A stretch of DNA of 64,000 nucleotides from positions 21,807-85,806 of the forward strand of contig CAUYLG010026681.1 of assembly GCA_963573385.1 (NCBI GenBank). Reading direction: 5' to 3'. Origin of the DNA: Cacajao melanocephalus. Lineage: Eukaryota > Chordata > Mammalia > Primates > Pitheciidae. The translations under genes and the position numbers were made by a program. This document shows, one piece after another, positions 12,925 through 26,427 of the stretch (within the stretch, counting starts at the first letter, position 1; every line of letters starts with the position of its first letter). The notes under the pieces are model-generated. The model searched no databases and was not told the origin of the DNA. It saw only the letters and a program-made list of their open reading frames with translations.

Positions 12925-13590
12925 CCAAAACAAGTCAGGCAGGGTGCCATATGCCTGTAACCCCAGCTATTTGGGACACTAAGACAAGAGGGTTCCTTGA
13001 GGTTGGAAGTTTGAAACTTGAAAGGTTCCTTGAGGTTTGAAGTTTGAAGTTTGAAACTTCAGCCTAGATTTCTGAAGGAACCTAAAACAGAATTACCATT
13101 TAATACAGCAATCACACTATTGGTTATATACCCAAAGGAATATAAATCACTTTATCATAAAGACACATGCATGCATATGTTCATTACATAACTAGTCACT
13201 ATAGTAAAGACATGGAAACAACCTAGATGTCTATCAATGGTGGATTGGATAAATAAAAATGTGGTGTATATACATGAAGCAATACTATGCAGCCATAAAA
13301 AAGAATGAGATTATTAGAATTCAAGGTGAGATTTAAGTGGGGACGCAGAGCCAAACCATATCAATGAAGATTGAAAAACTACCTATTGAGTGCTATGCTC
13401 ATTACCTGGGTGATAAAATAATCAGGACACTGAACCTCATGACATGCAATATACCAATTTACCTATACCACAAACCTGCATATGCACCCCTGAACCTAAA
13501 ATGAAAGTTAAAAGAAAAAAAAGAGAGAAACCGGCCTGGCCAACATGGTCAGCCAACATTTTTTAATAGACATCATCTCTATTAGAAAAA
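12925..13590 (+). mobile_element. Old Alu-type monomer split by an L1 3' end
   Basis: Alu left-monomer sequence (gcctgtaaccccagctattt) runs from about 12935 and includes a local duplication of ggttccttgagg. It resumes at about 13531 as ggcctggccaacatgg. Between them is an L1 3' end. Confidence 0.7.
13078..13520 (+). mobile_element. L1 3' end with a 48-bp MaLR fragment inside
   Basis: Starts ggaacctaaaacagaattac, continues gttatatacccaaaggaa and gcagccataaaaaagaatga. It switches at about 13319 to a reversed MST/THE1 LTR tip (gtggggacgcagagccaaac) and returns to L1 3' UTR at about 13367 (attacctgggtgataaaata), with an A-rich tail. The LTR tip replaces some L1 sequence. Confidence 0.8.
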
Positions 13591-13620
13591 GGAAGGAGGA
13601 GGAGGAGGAGGAGGAGGAAG
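13589..13620. repeat. GGA microsatellite
   Basis: About eight gga units at the former Alu A-rich end. Confidence 0.95.
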
Positions 13621-13639
13621 CAAAACAAATGTTCTAGAT

Positions 13640-13884
13640 GATTTGTTGGAGAATTGATTCTCAACCATGATTATGTCTTGGCTACACTCCAGTCCAATAA
13701 ATATAAATATGGGGTGGAACTCAGGCATTAGCATTTTAAAATGTGATCCCAGTGTGCAAAAACGGTTGATAACCTTTCTATTGAACATGCATGGGAAGCA
13801 CCTGGAGAGCTTATTAGAACACAGATCCTTGGCTCTACTTGCAGTTAGGTCTAGGTGAGGCTGAAATTTTGTGTTTTTAACACA
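13640..13884 (+). mobile_element. hAT-Charlie-type fragments (MER5-like)
   Basis: ttgattctcaaccatgatt and aactcaggcattagcatttt, then agcacctggagagcttatta and taggtctaggtgaggctgaa, follow MER5-group order. This may be two adjacent elements. Confidence 0.5.
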
Positions 13885-14434
13885 GTTTTTTGTATTCGTA
13901 ACAAAATATTGCTGCACTCAGTAGCACTGCTTCACAGTGTTGGTATGATCTCTCAAGACTTTTAGACAGGTCTTCATCACTGAAACTATCACACAGCTTT
14001 TAGTAATTAAATCTTAGATTCAGCCTATGCCTACATTACTAAGTTATTCTTTTGAGACAAAATAATTATTTAAAACGGTTTAGTTATGGCTCTTTCTTGA
14101 GTATATGAGAAAGCCCAATTATCACTTATGTACACTAGGTGATGCTGACCGTAAATCCTCTGATCTAAATTAACGCCACTACCATGTGATCTGGACCACA
14201 TGGTCAAGAACTACTGAGATGACCAAGACCTGCCAACAAGTGTATTGACCTGCCCTTCTCTTTTTCTGTAACTGTTGTTTAATATGATACGTTCTTGATA
14301 TAAGATGGGGCCTGATTCCTATGATTGAAGTTTTTTTTTTTTCCCCCCAGATTTTCAACATCCTTGGCGCTAGTTCTCAGATTGTGTACACACAGAGAAA
14401 GCGGGAATGAGGAGCCTCAGATCTAGCCTGACTT
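13885..14434. other. No recognised feature
   Basis: Unique intron sequence; contains a poly-T/poly-C run near 14331-14348. Confidence 0.5.
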
Positions 14435-14555
14435 TGCCTTTAGCTCTCTGTATGTCTAAGAAAGGCATTTTAAATTTTCTGGGCCTCATTTTCCCTATCC
14501 ATAAAATGAGTTGGACAAAATGAATGTTCTTAAGATCCTTCCAGTTCTAAAATTG
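14435..14555 (+). repeat. MIR-type SINE fragment
   Basis: ctgggcctcattttccctat, cataaaatgagttggac and ccttccagttctaaaatt match the 3' half of a MIR-family SINE. Confidence 0.65.
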
Positions 14556-15318
14556 TCTTCTCTGTCGTTTCACAAAATACTATTCCCGGAGCAAACAAGT
14601 TGTTTATTATGTGAAAGAGTTTGTGATGGTTCAGTAATTCAGTACACTGAAAAAAAAGCATTAGCTTTTCAGCTTTGGGGGCATAGTAAATACAATTAAA
14701 GTGAGTATAGTTTCACTGTGGCTTTGCTGGATCCAGCTGTGGCCAGAAAACGTCTCCACAGAATGTATTTGAAACAATTAAAACAATCAGTTTTAATCTT
14801 CCTTTGGCAAAATGAAGGGGCTGTGTTCTGCTGACAGAAATTATATTCTCCTGTATAAGAGTCTCTGTGTCAAATAAAGAAATTTGAGAATATTATTGTC
14901 AGATTCAAAAAGGGAAGATCAGTGGTTTTTAATGAGACCATGATTTGGAGCTTTGAATCTGTTGTCCCCATACCGAGCTGCTAGGTAATGGCCAGTGACC
15001 TATTGTGAAGAAGAATTTAAAAGGCGAGTTTTGGTTTAATCATTCATTTTAAGGGCTAACAACCTAGAAACATATAATGCTTAGAAACAAAAAATACGGA
15101 ACATTTTCGGTCTTTATTTTTTATTTTTTCTGTGACCTGACTTGGAAACATTTTAGATGTTTAACAGAAAAAAAGAACGCTTGTAAATGAATGGAATTCT
15201 TGAAAGATTAAAAGTCAGTTTTATAACTAAACGTTTAGTAAAAAACTTCAAATTGAAAGGAAGTTGTAGGGAAACTCCTAACTCATTGCTTCTTATTCCT
15301 TATATAGCTCCTCAGAGG
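14556..15318. other. Repeat-poor unique stretch
   Basis: About 760 bases with no repeat I can name, moderately AT-rich. No splice-flanked open frame. Reasonable place for a conserved non-coding element, but nothing in the sequence proves one. Confidence 0.45.
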
Positions 15319-15319
15319 C

Positions 15320-16329
15320 AAAGACTTTAATTGCTTCTGTTTTCAGTTCTTATTATTACTTTCATGGGGCTTTAAATGTCTTGATTTATCGGTGTTTTCT
15401 AGTCTGACAAACTTGGCAAGTTAGTGCATTTATATGTACAATGATTATTGGTATATTTGGAGTTATTTCTACAATTTTATGTTGTGTTTTTATTTTCTCC
15501 ATTTAAATACTTTTCCCTTCCCCCACCCTTTTCTGCCTTGTTGGATTTGTCAAGATTTTAAAAATTTTTTATCACTTATTTGCTTTGACTAGTTTAGAAG
15601 TTGTAATTTATGTCTTCTGGATATTTAACACACTTAAATTATTGATTTTCAAATGTTGAACCAAATTTATGATAGACATATAAATCCAACTTGGTTATGA
15701 TGTAGTATTATTTTCATATATTGCTGCTTCTAAGATGATAATATTTTTTTGAATTTTTTACGCCTATGTTTGTGAATGAGATTGGCTCATGATTTTCTTT
15801 CCTTTTACTGCCATTGTTGGCATCTGCTATCCAGGCAGTGTTAATTATTAAAATCAGTTGAATTTGTTGAGAATTAAAACACTTTTTTAATTATCTGGAA
15901 GAATTTGTATGCAATTAAAATTATTTTTTCTTAAATGTCTGGGAGAACTCAGCAGTGAAACAATCTAGACTGGGAGTTTTTTGGTAGAAAGTTTTACATT
16001 ACTGACGACTAATTTAATATTAAAATGTATCCAGGTCTCAATTTTATTTTTTTTATTTTCATTGTATCTATTCTGATGAAATATTTTCAGAATATATCTA
16101 TAAATTTCAAAATATTTGCCTCTAGGATCTGTAATCATTTCTGTTGTTTCATGACTAAAACTGAATCACTTTCTCTTGACTACACTCTCAATTTTATATT
16201 TGTTTTATATTTTGTTAACATATTTTCCTCAGTTTTTTTCTCCCAGGATTTTGGCATGTCTCTTGTATGTGTGTCAATTACTATATTTTTTCATAGTTAA
16301 CAGTAGCTTGCTCATTTATTTACTTTTCA
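15320..16329 (-). mobile_element. Reversed L1M ORF2 segment
   Basis: Clearest at 15740-16000: tttttacgcctatgtttgtg, agattggctcatgattttc, atctggaagaatttgtatg, agaactcagcagtgaaac match reversed L1 reverse-transcriptase sequence. The edges are weaker. Frames are broken. Confidence 0.75.
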
Positions 16330-16838
16330 GTGTTTTCAGAAAATGACCTCAGTATAGCCAGTTCTGTTTTTGGAAAGTTCTGAATTAGGTGAAACAAAGG
16401 CAAGATGTTATATCATTCCTTGAGCGAATCCTCAGACAGGTCAAAACACACAAACACAGTTTCATTAGGACAAGGTTAATTTTGCTTCCTTTGATACCAA
16501 AGACTCATATCAGAAACACCAGATGCTGTCTTCAAATAAGTCAACGAGCTAGAGTTGGGCAACGGTAAGATAAAATGCCGCAAAATTCTTATACTGTGTG
16601 TAAGTGACCTTATTTTTTTATAATTGTGCATTCCCTTGATTACTATAAACCTTTGATTAAAAAAAAAACTTTCCAAAGTTCTGAAAAATGTGATTCCGAC
16701 AGCTTTTGCCCACTTGAGGGCCCATCGTTTATTTATCTTCTAACTTCCTGTAATCAATTTTTAGATTACTTTTTAGGGCTATGGATTTCCTCAGCATAAT
16801 ATAGTTGCATCCTATACATTTTGAGCTAAAATATTTTC
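16330..16838. other. No recognised feature
   Basis: AT-rich unique sequence. Confidence 0.45.
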
Positions 16839-16839
16839 A

Positions 16840-17320
16840 GTTTATACAAAAAGGTGGATCTTAGTGGAGTCAAGGGTGGACTGTAGAGTGGATTTTGTGA
16901 TTTGTTTTCTAGATTTCACTTCTAGGAAAAGTGACTTATTCCCTCTGCTGTTGAGAGTCCTGCTGGCAGAATGCCTTAGCTCTAGGTTCCCTTCAGGTAC
17001 TCCCTTGGATGACGACAGCTGCCTCACTCAAGGTTATGCTTCTTCCTTCAGCACTTTGTGTCCAGTTCCAGATTGATATGTAATGTAAATTCCTGACCCT
17101 TTTCTCCTAGCTTGGGGCAAAAGTCAGCGTCAAAACTCTTCATAGAATCATCTGAGATTTCTGTTTGAATTTCATCACAGCAGGACTTCTGTTGATCAAT
17201 CTTGTTCCTTCCTTTTCCATCTATGGATACTGATCCCAAGTGTTATTTCTAAAAATCCTCTAGCAGAGTGGTCTTTGTGTCAGTCTTCTTTTCAAGGATT
17301 AAACCATGAAGAAAGACTCT
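16840..17320. repeat. Diverged interspersed repeat, family not assigned
   Basis: gacgacagctgcctcactca, cctgacccttttctcctagc, ggggcaaaagtcagcgtc and gatcccaagtgttatttct read as a recurrent mammalian repeat. This explains two 60-residue minus-strand open frames here that otherwise look protein-like. Confidence 0.45.
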
Positions 17321-17339
17321 CTGGAGAAATTGCTAGTCA

Positions 17340-17625
17340 ACCTGGGAAGTAGAGTTAATGTATGCAAGAATGAGTACAGAAGCAACAGTTCATATTCTTG
17401 GAGCAAAAAATGTATGTGCGTGTGTGTGTTAGAGTGGAGTTATTGTGAGGAAGTATGGCAGTATGAGAGATAGACCTAGAAAAACAAACTTTGGCTAGAT
17501 CACAAAGGATGTCATAATCGATTTGAGAAGTTTGGGACCTTAGATCCAAGAATATGAGGGAATCAGGGAGCCATTGAAATAGTAAAGAAATGATCATATC
17601 TTGAAACGTAATAGCACTTAGCCAA
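17340..17625 (-). repeat. Possible reversed L2 fragment
   Basis: gatcacaaaggatgtcataa and gggagccattgaaatag resemble reversed L2 body sequence. Weak. Confidence 0.35.
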
Positions 17626-17629
17626 CAAC

Positions 17630-18680
17630 AAATGTTTGCAGATAGAAATGATTACAGAAGTAATTACAGAGTTTCTAACTACCCACTTCCTCATTAGAAG
17701 TCCATTTCACTGTTGACTTACCCAGCAAGATTCTGGAAAATGTTTTTACTCTGTTGGGACCATGCATCCTCCTACTCATGGCTTACAGGCAAATGGCACC
17801 CATAGGGAAAATTCTGCACATTGTTAGTTTCAGATATGCAACCAGATCACACTGTGCTTTATTAAAGGCATAAATCTGAACTTGTGCTGAATATGTACAA
17901 AGGAAATTTGATTTGTACATCTTTATAACATGAAAGAGTTACTCCAGTTTCCAAAGGCAGCCTACTTAACTGTCTCTTAACTGATCAACACTATGATAAT
18001 AGTTTCCAATAGGTAATACTCGTGACAGCTAGAATGCAACAATTGTAAATTAAATACAAGATGATACCCACTTCTTCAATTGCCAGTAATTCATCAGATG
18101 TGGAAAAATACTGATTTGATCATTATAAAAACTGCAGTTAAAACTTGAGCTATTTGGTTAGGAATCTCTGTAAGTATCAAGAGCATCAGAGTAAGTATGG
18201 GTAGAAAAAGGAGAATGAATGAGAGGAAGAGAGGAATGTGAAGGCATTTATCTACCTGTGTTTGATTGAAGAGAAAAATGATGTTTTTTTAAAGATCTGA
18301 GCAAGCACTTCAGAGCTCTGCCACCAGCAGGAAAGTCAGCAGAGTCACTTTGATAATTCATTCAGCCAAATATTGCAAATCCTGTTCAATAATATAATAC
18401 CGCAAAAGCAGTATTGCAACTCCCGAGTGACAAACTATTACTTTTTACCACTTCATTGTATCCAGGAACAACAACAACAACAAAAATGTGTGCATATGGA
18501 GTTTCACGGGGAAAAAAACAGCAACACAACAACTGGTAGGCAAAGTGGTATTTTATGGTCTATATTGGGCTCAGAGTAGCTGCTACAATGAAAACCACCA
18601 CAATTTACTAGCTCAACCTGAGAAGTTATTTATCACTGATTTAGCAGTCCAATAAGGACTAGTTGTATGTGCCTACCTAC
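17630..18680. other. Repeat-poor unique stretch
   Basis: No nameable repeat or coding signal up to the donor side of the minus-strand candidate exon. Confidence 0.5.
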
Positions 18681-18884
18681 CTGTAAGGGAGGCTGGAAAA
18701 TGTAATCTATATCTGTGGAACCACTTCCCAAAGTCGTCTCTGTATTCTGGCAATTTTGGAGGGCAGTTAAGTTTCTCTTCCACATGAGCCATCACTTTCC
18801 TCAGAAAATAGCAGTGAACCACCTTTTGAGTTATTCTGATACATTCTTCATTAGGAAGGCCACATTTGAACTGTATCAAGTCTT
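18681..18884 (-). CDS. Candidate unannotated internal exon on the minus strand; function unknown
   Basis: Read on the minus strand, a pyrimidine-leaning run ending attccaatgtgcag is followed by 204 bases with no stop in one frame, ending CTTACAG before a strong donor gtaggtag. The frame begins with the last two bases of a split codon and ends on the first base of the next, so the exon is phase-symmetric (204 = 68 x 3). The peptide looks protein-like: EDLIQFKCGLPNEECIRI near the start and LPEYRDDFGKWFHRYRLHF near the end. I recognise no domain or gene. It lies in the most repeat-poor part of the window, antisense to HECW2, and no repeat family matches it. A 68-codon open frame alone is unremarkable; the coincidence of the frame with good splice sites at both ends is the argument. 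It could be a real exon of an unknown gene, a relic exon of an unprocessed pseudogene, or chance. Confidence 0.35.
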
Positions 18885-21090
18885 CTGCACATTGGAATAA
18901 AAACTATTGTATTCAGCTCAATTTGACACAAAAATATTAAGGATCCTGCATTGTTGACGCATTGTGCTAGACTCTGTGAAAGATGATAGTAAGATATTGT
19001 TAAGGTCTGTAGGGAATTCATAAAGAATATATTCTAATGAAACCCAATTTCAACACAATATAGTAAGTACTGGTCTCTTTTAAGAGTGCTAGAAATTTAC
19101 TCTTTCTATATTTTAAGATGCCATAATTCCTTAGAAGATTGTCATAAATTCAAATACAATTGTATTGACATTAAAATTAAGTTTACTTATGTCATGTGTC
19201 AAAAAATGAAACAAACTTAAGAGAATTTTAGTAAATGTGTGAAATGTAACCATATAGAGAAACTGACATTGTAACAAAATCATTTGATTTTAAAGGAAAA
19301 GTCTTCCCCATTCTGTCTTTTGGAAGAACAGCATCAAGTAGTCAGGCTAGCCAAATGTCGTTTTTAGTCTATAACATAATACACCCAGTCAGTCTTTTAT
19401 TAACCTACTAATAATTGGTACTTTGTTTTAATTAGTTCAAGAAGTTTTGCCCAGCACTTAGGAGTTTGACGTGTCAAATGACGGTACAACAGGAGCCATT
19501 TAATAAACAGTTTATCCTGACTATGTTATTACTTCCTATGTTCTTTAGTGGCCTCTACAGCCCAGATGAACCACTTCTCATTCCATTCTCACACTTTTTG
19601 ATAGAGAATGAAATGCATTTTGGATCTTTATATGTAACTAGATACTGTAATAGAAAAAAACTAAATGCAAATGGCCTGGGACTGCCATTATATGACCTGA
19701 AATATGTATTCAACCATTCAGTGTCTTAGTTGCCTCATGTGTGAATTCATTGTCTCAGATTAACAGAGTTTCAAGACCCTATGTATTCTGTTTGCTGAGT
19801 TTATTATTCTAACACATTTTGGTAAAATGATATTGTCTATGCAGGAAATTCTAAAGTAAAAAGATCCAGTGTACATAGGCTATTTCAACAATAGTCCTTG
19901 TGTTATTTAGATGTAAACCTATGTATGTGGGCATAGTATATTGACTATCTGGACATTAGTTTTCCTTACGGTATCTTCTGTTTATTCTTTAGCCTCTTTT
20001 GTGTTATATCTCACTTCTTATCCCCATAAATGCAAATTATTAACTCCCTGAAACTTACTCCATGAGCTACATGGTTAAAAATTTGCACAGTTCTCCATGT
20101 TTGGCAAAATCTTACTGAGAAAAATAATGTATTACAAATAAATAGGCTTGGTTTGGGGAATGCTTCCAATTTTGAATCTTTGGCAGGATTGGACTTCTAC
20201 AGGAAAATAAAATTAGCCAACGCTCTAGCTCAAAATCTTTTGAAAGATAAAGCTATGGGGCTTACTCTAATGTATTCAAGGTGTCCATGTACTTTGAGAG
20301 CAGCTAATAATAAGCTCCCTGGAAAATATGATGAAAACTTTGGCAGATTATCAAAGTTCAACAAAATCAACTTCATGTACATCCAAGACTACCATTTCCA
20401 AAATAGATTCTAGTATTTCAGGTTTATCATTTCATTTGGAACGTTAACTTTGGGAGTGTGGGAAGCATTTTTTGTAATCACAGGGAAGGGGACAGTAAGC
20501 TTGCCTCCCACATTCAATGTGTATCCTCATACTGTTTTATTTTAGCATCTGAAATTCAAAGTAGCTTCCTGCAAAGCAGGAGGCCACCCAGGAGCTAAAA
20601 TGCAAGGAGTATATGGAGAAATTTGTGGTGAAATTTTGCCACAATCCCTGAAAGCTTCCTTTCTTGTATTTTTTGTGAAATTGGTACGTTCTACTCACTG
20701 AATTCAACCTTTAGGAATTCTGGAGTAACACTGTGTTTTTCTCAGAGTGATTGGGCTTCAAGAGTGACTAAAGGTATTACTTTGCTGTTCCAAAATACAG
20801 AAAACCCAACAAAAATATTTCAGATCATGAAAATTTTCCTAGTAATTCAGTGATATCTAAAGTTCATAGAAAACAGTTTAATTTTCTTAGCTGAATAAGT
20901 AAACTCTCTTTTTATTCAGGAATTATATAACTTCCAGCAGTCATTTCTAACTGAGGAGGTAAAACGAAGGTTATTTTAGAAACACTGGTGACACTTTTTC
21001 AAACCACACATTCTCTCCTCTCAACAGGCCCCACTCTCTCCCCAAGATTCTAGCACATTCCTACCCTGGGGGCAGTACGGATAGAATATG
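18885..21090. other. Mostly unique sequence upstream (minus sense) of the candidate exon
   Basis: A weak reversed L2/MIR-like piece lies at about 18925-19035 (gcattgtgctagactctgtg). Otherwise AT-rich and unique. I looked on the minus strand for a partner exon and did not find a convincing one. Confidence 0.45.
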
Positions 21091-21091
21091 C

Positions 21092-21171
21092 CACTGTGAT
21101 CATTAGCTACTTATAAGAGTGGGCTGTATTTCACTGTGATCAGTAGCTACTTACAAGAGTGGGCTGTATTG
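21092..21171 (+). repeat. Tandem duplication, two 40-bp units
   Basis: Units 21092-21131 and 21132-21171 both run cactgtgatca...gggctgtatt and differ at three positions. They may lie in a hAT-like fragment, since ggttgagaaacacag follows. Confidence 0.95.
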
Positions 21172-21720
21172 GGGTTGGAAAAAGGTTGAGAAACACAGCT
21201 CCTCTGTCTTCAGGCAATATTTCTCAACAGTGTCCCTAGATCTCAGGGGATGCATGAAGTTAGTAATGGAGACCTACAGGCGATGTTCATTATTTTTTAA
21301 AGCAACCTTATGGAACCTGTATATCTACTGACAATAAAGCTGCTCCAGCTGCAGGCTAAATCCTTGTCTCTTGTCTTCAAGCTAAAGTTATATAAACTCA
21401 TAGTGATATGCTAACTATTGCAAGCACTTTGGAAATTCTGATGAATAATGAATAGAAATGGAAAAATATATTTCTATTTAGGTCTGCTCATTTGATAGAA
21501 CATTTCAAAAAATGAGACACACAGATAAAAAATAATTAAAAGATTACATGGAAGCTAAGTTTTAGAAACCATTGACCTAAAATAAGGTAGAACTAAGCAT
21601 AGGGAAGATATCTGTGGATTTTTCTTTAATTAATGACTTATTTATTAATAGTAACTATATAAGTGCATAGATATGTACATTGTTCTAAAATAGGACTGAA
21701 GAAAGAACAACAAATCTATT
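21172..21720. other. No assigned feature; possible hAT remnant
   Basis: Phrases such as aatatttctcaacag near 21216 and ttagaaaccattgacc near 21562 could be hAT-type ends, but I cannot name the element. Confidence 0.35.
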
Positions 21721-21734
21721 AAGAATAGAGTTCT

Positions 21735-23685
<1,951 letters not shown>

Positions 23686-24009
23686 TATTGTAGCAGGCTG
23701 CTGTGTTCACACAGAGCCCTGCTTCTGGTGCTAAGACTGGCTCATTCCTATGTGGAGGAGGACTCTTCAGATGAGTGATGTTGGCTTGTGAACTCTAAGG
23801 CCTGGCTGAAACATCTCAGAGCTATGCTGCAGTGTAAGACTCTTCCTATCAACCAACTTTCCTTCCTTTTCCCTCCCCTTCCACAGTGGGCTTTCCCTGT
23901 CTCCTCCAGCTTTCTCTGCTTTTCCCCACAGGAGAGCTGTCTCCAATAAATCTCTTGCAGGTCTGCTATTGTCTTGGCATTTGGTCCTCAGAGAACCTGA
24001 GCTAACACA
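23686..24009 (+). mobile_element. Possible LTR (ERVL-like), unassigned
   Basis: Begins near tgtagcaggctgctgtgttc, has a pyrimidine-rich stretch, then ccaataaatctcttgcag (a polyadenylation signal in the usual LTR position) and ends cctgagctaacacaa. The general layout fits an LTR; I cannot name the family. Confidence 0.4.
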
Positions 24010-24182
24010 AGAAGAAAGTAGGTTTCCTCCCATGGCTTAGAGCTCTAAATCTGAATGTAAATGTAAGTGTAAATCACACTAGGAAAAACCAAGAGTAAAA
24101 GGCAGATAGCCAAATGGCTTTTCAAACTGTGTGTGGCCATCCTCTCACTTTCTCAACTCCTCTTCCTCTATTCGGCACTCGG

Positions 24183-24351
24183 CAGGGGTTAGCCAACTTT
24201 TTCTGTAAAGGGCAAGAGAGCAAATGTTTTACACTGTGTAGGCAATGTGGTCTTTGCTGCAACCACTCAAATCTGCTATTGCAGTGCAACAGCACCATGG
24301 GCAATGCATAGATGAATGGACATGGCTGTGTTCTGATAAAACTGTGCTCTG

Positions 24352-24402
<51 letters not shown>

Positions 24403-24446
24403 GCAGGGTATATTTGGCCTGCAGGCCATAGTTTTACTGAGCCCTG
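24183..24446 (+). mobile_element. hAT-Charlie-type MITE with an internal CA tract
   Basis: Left end caggggttagccaacttttt, then tgtaaagggcaagagagcaa, and a right end tttggcctgcaggccatag ... gagccctg. The ends are imperfect inverted repeats. The A-rich middle has become a 46-base CA microsatellite (24354-24399). Confidence 0.75.
24354..24399. repeat. CA microsatellite
   Basis: About 23 uninterrupted CA units. The uninterrupted length suggests it is polymorphic. Confidence 0.97.
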
Positions 24447-24449
24447 TTC

Positions 24450-24857
24450 TTTCAGGTTCATATTGGAGATTGCTTTTGGCTGACCTATTCAGCCACTTAT
24501 TTAGGCTCCTGGAAACTGAGCAGATCATTTAAGCTAAAAAGAAAGAACAGAGAAATCTGTGTTCTTCATTGGCATCTGCTGCTTTAGAAATACTTCGCCC
24601 TGAAGTCAGCATTGGAGGTTCCCTTGCCTGGGGATCCTGTGAGTGTTCTACAATGCCCAATCCCCAATTCTCTTTCATTTTGCTTACAAATTGCTGAATA
24701 CCCCACTTTCTATTCTCACAAATGAGGCTTCATTTTTCTTGTTGCTGGAAATTTTAAAAACTGAAATATAGCAAGAAGATGGCTGCATCTTACAAAAGCT
24801 TCTAGCAACTGCAATAGGAGTCACCATAGCAACTCACATTTTTTTGGATTATTTTGG
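24450..24857. other. No recognised feature
   Basis: Unique-looking sequence between the hAT element and an Alu. Confidence 0.5.
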
Positions 24858-24858
24858 G

Positions 24859-25162
<304 letters not shown>

Positions 25163-25164
25163 CT

Positions 25165-25455
25165 AGAAAAATATCAAATACTGCATGTTCTAACTCATAA
25201 GTGGGTGTTGAACAATGAGAACACATGGACACAGGGAGGGGAACATCACATACCAGGGCCTGTCAGGGGGTTGGGGAGCTAGGGGAGGGATAGCAGAGGG
25301 TGGGAGGATTGGGGAGGGATAGCATTAGAAGAAATACCTAATGTAGATGACAGGGGGATGGTTGCCCCAAACCACCATGGCATGTGTATACCTATGTAAC
25401 AAACGTGCATGATCTGCATATGTACCCGAGAACTTAAAGTATATATAAAAATGAA
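25165..25455 (+). mobile_element. L1PA-type 3' end, 5' truncated
   Basis: tactgcatgttctaactcat, gaacacatggacacaggga, tagcattagaagaaatacc and tatacctatgtaacaaac are the L1PA 3' UTR, ending near aacttaaagtatatataaa. Confidence 0.92.
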
Positions 25456-25679
25456 AAATACAAAGTTGACTGAAAAGATGCTAGACTCAAAGGAGACCAA
25501 TGTATGAAATATTAAGACTTTCCTTAAGTGTCAGAGTTTGGACACAACAATAGGACAGCAGGCTTTTAAAACTGCTAAATTAAGTGTCAGTTTCTTCAAT
25601 ACAGAGCACCTCTGCATGAGAGGAATTTGTGACATATCCTGAATGGCTTCCTAAAAAAGACCCAGAGGAAATTCCTACC

Positions 25680-25863
25680 ACCTACAAATAAAGCTTCAAG
25701 TGTTGGCCACAACTGCCCTCAAGCTGCTGCTATGAATACTTCAACCCACAACCATTGTAGGCTGGGAAGACCTGGGGCTCGTGCCATGATCCAGCTCCTG
25801 CCTGCCTCTCCTCCCCTTATCTCTCCTTCACTCAAGCTGGACTTTTCTTGGTTTTACCAGTTA
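25680..25863 (+). repeat. Left arm of a 184-bp inverted duplication
   Basis: Starts acctacaaataaagcttcaa and ends cttggttttaccagtta. Its reverse complement recurs at 26248-26431 without gaps and with 12 mismatches (about 93.5% identity). Its right half is L2 sequence. Confidence 0.97.
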
Positions 25864-26205
25864 GACACGCTTGTCCTCGCTTTCAAGCCTTTGCTCATGC
25901 TATTCTTCTATGCATGGAACTTTCTTACTCACCTCCTGATTAACTCTTTCTCATCTTTCTCTCTTAGCTTGGGCACCATTTTTTCAAGGAGGGCATCCAT
26001 GATCTCCCTGCTGAGATTAGTGCTCCAAGTACACCCTATATTTCCCTCTCTTGTAGCATTCAATTCTCTTGTAATTATTTTTCTTACTACATTTTTTAGT
26101 AACTATATGCACTAAGATCCTCTAAACTTCTGAAGGGCAGGCACCATGTTCACTCTGTATTCTCAGTGCTTAACACAGTACCTGGCACACAGTAGGGGCT
26201 TATTA
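25775..26205 (+). mobile_element. L2 3' region
   Basis: ctcctgcctgcctctcctcc, tttgctcatgctattctt, catggaactttcttactcac, acttctgaagggcaggcacc and agtacctggcacacagtag are L2 in order. The single 127-codon open frame across it is a by-product. Confidence 0.85.
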
Positions 26206-26247
26206 ATTATCATATGTAATTGCATATAAGATGCATTGGTTGGAAGA

Positions 26248-26427
26248 TAACTGGTAAAACCAAGAAAAATCCAGCTTGAGTGAAGGATAGATAAGGAGAG
26301 GAGAGGCAGGCAGGAGCTGGATCGTGGCACAAGCCCCGGGTCTTCCCAGCCTATAATGGTTGTGGGTTGAAGTATTCATGGTAGCAGCTTGAGGGCAGTT
26401 GTGGCCAATGCTTGAAGCTTGATTTGT

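Noticed and set aside
16842..17239. Two protein-like minus-strand open frames
   Set aside because: The underlying sequence reads as a recurrent mammalian interspersed repeat, and no splice sites bound the frames.
24122..24532. Overlapping open frames on both strands with CVCV or HTHT runs
   Set aside because: Translations of the CA microsatellite inside a hAT element.
25732..26115. 127-codon open frame
   Set aside because: Lies on L2 3' sequence and one arm of the inverted duplication; the reading is a by-product of a pyrimidine-rich repeat.
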